Assembly (NCBI GenBank): GCA_034096865.1
Contig: JAWQFJ010014291.1
Span: 15,001 to 25,000, forward strand
Length of the DNA: 10,000 bases
Reading direction: 5' to 3'
From: Theodoxus fluviatilis
Taxonomy: Eukaryota; Mollusca; Gastropoda; Cycloneritida; Neritidae
Under the pieces are notes generated by a model. It ran no database searches. It saw only the letters and a list, made by a program, of their open reading frames with translations, and was not told where the DNA came from. This document shows positions 6,253-10,000 of this stretch, piece by piece. The translations under genes and the position numbers were made by a program. How positions within the stretch are numbered: the first letter of the stretch is position 1; every line of letters starts with the position of its first letter.

Positions 6253-6735
6253 TGTTCTTATTTGACAAATAAATCTTGGCTAATATGCACCAAGTCTTGG
6301 CAAATTACTTATTGGCAAACATTCGGCAGAAATTCGGCAACTATTGCTGCAAGTCTTGGCAAATCTTTAGCTTCTTAATAGCTTGACGAAACCAAGCCAA
6401 GATCTCGCAAACAAAGGACATTTGCAATAAGGCATCAATCGGTACCATTCGCATACCGTAAGTATGCAATGGCTGTAAATGTAAACGAAGCGACATTTTT
6501 TCCCGCCATTGCGCTCTGTAGGGGTCTCACGAATATATTGCGCCAATAGCTATTGGCATAACCTGTCGCGCCAGTATCCCAAGTCTTGACAAATATTTGC
6601 CTAGTCTTGGCGAAAACCAATTAAGAACTGGAACACAACCAAATATTCAGCGAATATATCCCAAGACCATGCAAATTTTGACTGAATACTTGGCCAGTAC
6701 TTGCCAAGACTTCGCAAACACCAGTTAAGAACCGG
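6253..6735. repeat. Cluster of TTGGC/GCCAA dyads with weak terminal inverted repeats
   Basis: The exact 15-mer CAAGTCTTGGCAAAT occurs at 6291-6305 and 6350-6364. Variants lie at 6580-6594 and 6601-6615, and inverted relatives at 6396-6413 and 6703-6720. A perfect 16-bp palindrome GCCAATAGCTATTGGC lies at 6542-6557. I count ten TTGGC or GCCAA words between 6276 and 6707. The outer ends read as a degenerate inverted repeat: GTTCTTA, TCTTGGC and CCAAGT appear in the same order from the left (6254-6295) and, on the minus strand, from the right. A decayed MITE-like element, a degenerate satellite or a protein-binding cluster would all fit. Confidence 0.55.
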
Positions 6736-7229
6736 CTTAAGGTAAAACTACATGTATTCCTTGACCGATGAGTACTCACACAAACCAATATTTTTAAAAG
6801 CAACAATATTCTCATTAACAGGAAGGACCGACTTGTTGCTGGAATCGATTATTTTGTACTTTTCTAAATGTATTATCTTGTACTTGGTGCCGGAAGCCCT
6901 GTGGTGGATGCAGAGCTTGTGGAATGATTTGATGCCTGTTGATTCAACATGAAGTCCCCAAATTCCGCAGGGCAGCGCCAGGCCATTGTTGGAAGTGCAC
7001 CACCCAGGGCTATTGCACAAGAGGACATGATGGAAGGTACACCGCTAGTGGTTCTGCGTCGTGTATCAGCATACAATGAATGATTTACGCTGAGGCAGCA
7101 GTTTCAGATTTCCGAGGGGCAATAAGCCTTGGGGTACACCGGCGGTGTGACGGGAGACGGTGCGATGGGGATGCCTGATTGTCTTGAATCAAATTGTAGT
7201 GGGAGATCGATCGAAACCTGGGTCTGATG
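6736..7229. other. Unassigned region
   Basis: A minus-strand frame of 90 codons (7020-6748) is of ordinary complexity but matches nothing I know. A short direct repeat is present: ATTATTTTGTACTT (6848-6861) and ATTATCTTGTACTT (6872-6885), 24 bases apart. No gene called. Confidence 0.4.
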
Positions 7230-8025
7230 GCCTGCCTCCTTTCCTCAACGTTTCCTTCATTGACTTCCACCTTCCCCACTCCCCTCCCCGTCTCTTTTTC
7301 TTCTCCTCTCCATACCGTCTTTCATTTCCGTTTTCTTTGCCTTTACCAGTTCTCTTTCTGTAGATTTTCCCTCTGTCCATCTTACATCTACATTTAGCTC
7401 TCTCCTCGTCTTCTCTCCACCTTCTTTCTCTGCCCTAGTTTCTTCCCCACCTCATCCCCACACCCACCTACACCCTCTTCTTCTGCCCTACCTTCTAAAC
7501 CCCCATCAGTCCCTCGTCCCCATTCTTTTCCGTCGCTGCTTCAATTCTTTGATGCTGCTTCATGCAATCTTCGTCCCACTTCTAGATTTATTCCCACCCC
7601 ATTCCTTCCCTACCCTTCTATTGCCTTCTTACCCAGTCTCCAGCTTTTTCTCGTTCCGTCTTGAACCTGTGCAAAATCCGTCTCCTTCATAGAGTCCCTC
7701 TACCTCGTCTTTCCTCCAGGCTGTTTTTACCAACATACCCTTTATCTTTTCACGATTTTCTTACCTTCCTTCCCCGGTTATTTCTTCCACGACTCCCTCC
7801 ATTCCTTCGCTCTCAACTTTAATTGTGCACATTTCCCAAAGATTCTTGTAACTTGGTGTGCTCGCTTCGAAGGCATGGTATCATTACTTTTCCATTGTTC
7901 ATTTCCATGGACTCGCACCGTCTGTCCTTTCCATTTTTCTTCATTCAACTCTCTTCTTTTTCTTCTTTTGTAACTGTATCATACCACCTGGCGACAATTC
8001 TCTCCTACTTCCTGCATATACTGCA

Positions 8026-8028
<3 letters not shown>

Positions 8029-8057
<29 letters not shown>
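8029..8057 (+). repeat. (CT)n microsatellite
   Basis: About fourteen CT units within the pyrimidine-rich domain. Confidence 0.95.
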
Positions 8058-8059
<2 letters not shown>

Positions 8060-8276
8060 TCCCCTCTTTTCCGTTCATAACTATCTCTTCATTTATGTCG
8101 ACGACTTTCTCTTTTCTGTTTACAACTCATATTTCTTCCTGTCTGCACTTCTATTTTTCCCCTTCATTTCTTCTGCCTACAACCCTCCCGCTCCTTCTGT
8201 CCACGACTCGTTTCCTCTTTTCGTTTACAACCCTCTTCTCTTCTGCCACTACCTTTTCCTTTCTACACGGGACAAA

Positions 8277-8474
8277 GAGACCCTAGTCCAGTGGTTCAGG
8301 CACTCACTTGCGATCCCTTTACGGCGTTCAAAGGTGCACGGATCTGAGAGTCGCATCCTTGGGCAAGGTGCTTCACCCCGCATTGTCTCTCCTTCTGAGT
8401 GGCAAAATCGATTATTGGACGTTGGACAGGGGCGAACGGGGATGAAATTTCTCCAAATGAATCCATTTTTAAAA
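8277..8474 (+). mobile_element. tRNA-derived SINE with 8-bp flanking repeats
   Basis: A 198-bp block of balanced composition interrupts the pyrimidine-rich domain. Box A is TAGTCCAGTGG (8284-8294), a full match to the Pol III consensus TRGYNNARNNG. A box-B-like GAGTCGCATCC lies at 8348-8358 (8 of 11 against GGTTCGAATCC). Next comes TTGGGCAAGGTGCTTCACCC (8359-8378), like the conserved core found after the tRNA part in many fish and marine-invertebrate SINEs of the V-domain kind. The block ends in TTTTTAAAA, and GGGACAAA flanks it on both sides (8269-8276 and 8475-8482), which fits a target-site duplication. The tRNA of origin is not clear. The imperfect box B suggests an old copy. Confidence 0.7.
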
Positions 8475-8799
8475 GGGACAAAATGAATGTTAGCCTTGTT
8501 GTCCACATACCTCCCTATCCTGGAAGCAGCTCTTCATTCCACAAGTCTTTCAATTCTTCTCTCCACAACTACTTCCTCTCTCCAGTCCTCTGCGTGCTTT
8601 CTTCGTCTTCTGTCGGCAAGGCTGTCCTTGTCCACAACTTTCCTATACCTCCTATCCACTCGTTTCTAAATGTCCACCACGCCATTTCTCCTGTCAGCAG
8701 TCTTCCAGTCTCTCATGTCCACACTTTCTGTCTCTCTGTCCACAGTTCGCTCCTTCCAGTTCACAGTCCGTAACTCTCTTATTTCCCATCTCTTTCCCA

Positions 8800-8831
<32 letters not shown>

Positions 8832-8833
8832 TC
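8800..8833 (+). repeat. (CT)n(CTAT)n compound microsatellite
   Basis: About ten CT units followed by three CTAT units, then CTCATCTC. Confidence 0.9.
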
Positions 8834-9250
8834 ATCTCCCATTCACATAGTCACTCCTTTTTTTTTGGTCAACCGTTATCTATTTTGCTGCCTACCTCCT
8901 CCCCTACGCTCCTCTTTCTCCTTTGCCAGCAACATTTTCCTCGTTGTTATCTAGACTGTCTCAATTCTCCCCGATCATCTGTCTCTTTATTCTGCATGTA
9001 TTCCTTTTTTGCTTATTGGTTTTGATAAGAAATGCAACCCCACTCACCTCGTCTTCTCCATAATTCCCCTTTCGACCACGAATAACATTTACCCGTTGCC
9101 TCCCGCGATTTATGTGTTTTCCTTGTTATCGCGTTTCCTCCCTCTGTTTTCTTTGAGACCCTTTAGTCACCTTCTGTCTTTTGGTTGCCTTTCTCTATCC
9201 TGACGTATGTAGTTGTGGAGTCCTTCTCATCCCTCCAAATCCTCCTCGCC

Positions 9251-9433
9251 CTATTCCAACCTCCAGAACAAAGCAGCGATCGAGGCTTGGCTGGCGCAGT
9301 CTGTCTGTGCCATAAAAAGGATTTCCTTTTTCGTTCTTGCCACCTACGCCCTCTCCTCGTCGAGACAGCATGTCTTTTCCGAAAGGCTTCGGGCTTCGAC
9401 CTTGTGCAAGATCCTGCTTTATCTTGAGCTCAT
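9251..9433. other. Unassigned region with small palindrome
   Basis: Composition returns to balanced. AAAAAGGA and TCCTTTTT form an 8-bp inverted repeat at 9314-9331. The stretch CTTCGGGCTTCGACCTTG up to the C run resembles the end of a dispersed repeat, but I cannot name it and no frame is recognisable on either strand. Confidence 0.35.
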
Positions 9434-9446
9434 CCCCCCCCCCCCC
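9434..9446 (+). repeat. (C)13 run
   Basis: Thirteen consecutive C, the complement-strand version of the G runs elsewhere in the window. Confidence 0.95.
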
Positions 9447-10000
9447 AAGCAGGCGTACTGCATGTTGTCACATGCAAAACTACAATAGGAGTATGACGGC
9501 ACAGTCTGTAGAAGACCGTCTGTCATGTGTAGGATTTGCATATGTGTGGAAGAACGGTGGCGCATTGAATGAATAAGTTTTTATCCGACCATTTTTTATT
9601 GTCAGCAAGCAAAGTCTCTTTTCATTCTCCATGCTACCGTAGCCTTGTTTCTTTTCTTTGAGGCAAAATTGCTGTGCGGGCGTTGCATGTCTTCAATGAC
9701 GTTTCGATTCTTTTCATTTTCCCATTTCATTAATCACTTCACTTTTCCTTCGAAACAAATGGTCTCTCATCTTTGTATTATCATCAGTCTCCTGCGGTTC
9801 ATTTTTCGTCCATGGTTCTCATGGCATCTTCAATTCCACATTGCATTCCTTTTCTTCACCACTGCTCCACAGCTTCTCCCTGTCAAAGGCAGGGCTTGCA
9901 ACAACACCGTGGATTTTGCTCCCATCCAGCCCTGGCAACTGTCATAACAGTCTGATGTGCTGGATGAATGAATCACACAGCTGTCTTCGTCTAGTTATCC
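9447..10000. other. Non-coding spacer
   Basis: T-rich on the plus strand with no recognised gene, RNA or transposon. Phe/Ser-rich frames (9645-9947 and overlapping) follow from composition. Confidence 0.45.

Larger units (their letters stand above)
7230..9250 (+). repeat. 2-kb pyrimidine-rich domain with cryptic 21-24-bp minisatellite
   Basis: The plus strand is dominated by C and T for about two kilobases; in 7261-7320, 52 of 60 bases are pyrimidine. Inside it a motif near GTYYACRAC recurs at 8073, 8097, 8118, 8141, 8175, 8199, 8223 and 8245, mostly 21-24 bases apart. It recurs after the inserted SINE at 8501, 8630, 8672, 8717, 8738 and 8759. The bases between are C/T-rich filler. This looks like an old, diverged tandem array. 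Ser/Leu/Phe/Pro-rich frames across it are a by-product of composition and are not genes. Both edges are gradual. Confidence 0.7.

Noticed and set aside
7196..7230. A box-B-like GGTTTCGATC on the minus strand, suggesting another SINE
   Set aside because: No box A lies at the right distance and the sequence that should hold the D arm is the pyrimidine-rich domain.
7858..8286. A 142-codon Ser/Leu/Phe-rich plus-strand frame that looks like a membrane protein
   Set aside because: The hydrophobic look follows from C/T-rich codons, including (CT)n read as Ser-Leu repeats, and it runs into the SINE.
7230..8830. CRISPR array, from the regular spacing of a short motif
   Set aside because: The repeats are too short and degenerate, spacers are all pyrimidine-rich, no cas genes exist, and the DNA is clearly animal-like.

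Overview
The window looks like non-coding DNA from a large, repeat-rich animal genome, not bacterial, phage or organellar DNA. Frames are broken everywhere and no two share an operon-like layout. Simple repeats are abundant: long poly-G/poly-C runs, CA/TG, CG, CT, CATA and CATC tracts. There are SINE and LINE remnants and a metazoan-type histone mRNA 3'-end signal. The repeat style fits a marine invertebrate, perhaps a lophotrochozoan such as a mollusc, but the sequence does not settle the taxon. I see no complete protein-coding gene. The open frames are short, low in complexity or unrecognisable, and I have not called them as genes.

Layout. 1-535: unremarkable DNA with a poly-G tract. 536-814: a nearly perfect inverted repeat (two 125-bp arms, 29-bp spacer), each arm carrying a canonical histone stem-loop and histone downstream element. 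934-1131 (minus): a 65-codon remnant of the C-terminal end of a LINE reverse-transcriptase protein. About 1465-1727: the apparent 3' end of a non-LTR element with nested hairpin and (CATC)n tail. 2132-2840: a CpG-dense stretch behind a TATA-like box and ending at a splice-donor-like site, a weak promoter/first-exon candidate. 3038-3870: simple repeats (G runs, a Z-DNA-prone CG/TG tract, a 22-bp tandem duplication, CA-rich DNA). 4133-4300 (minus): a second LINE C-terminal remnant. 4707-4770: a tRNA-Lys-like pseudogene or SINE head running into (TG)n. 5400-5539: two small hairpins of identical geometry. 5991-6115: a degenerate AGAACAG repeat. 6253-6735: a cluster of TTGGC/GCCAA dyads. 7230-9250: a roughly 2-kb pyrimidine-rich domain containing a cryptic 21-24-bp minisatellite, interrupted by a tRNA-derived SINE with 8-bp flanking repeats (8277-8474).

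No genes work together here in a visible pathway. The most unusual object is the histone-3'-end hairpin: two outward-facing copies of the RNA signal used to finish replication-dependent histone mRNAs, with no room for a histone reading frame between them. Second are the TTGGC dyad cluster and the pyrimidine minisatellite domain.
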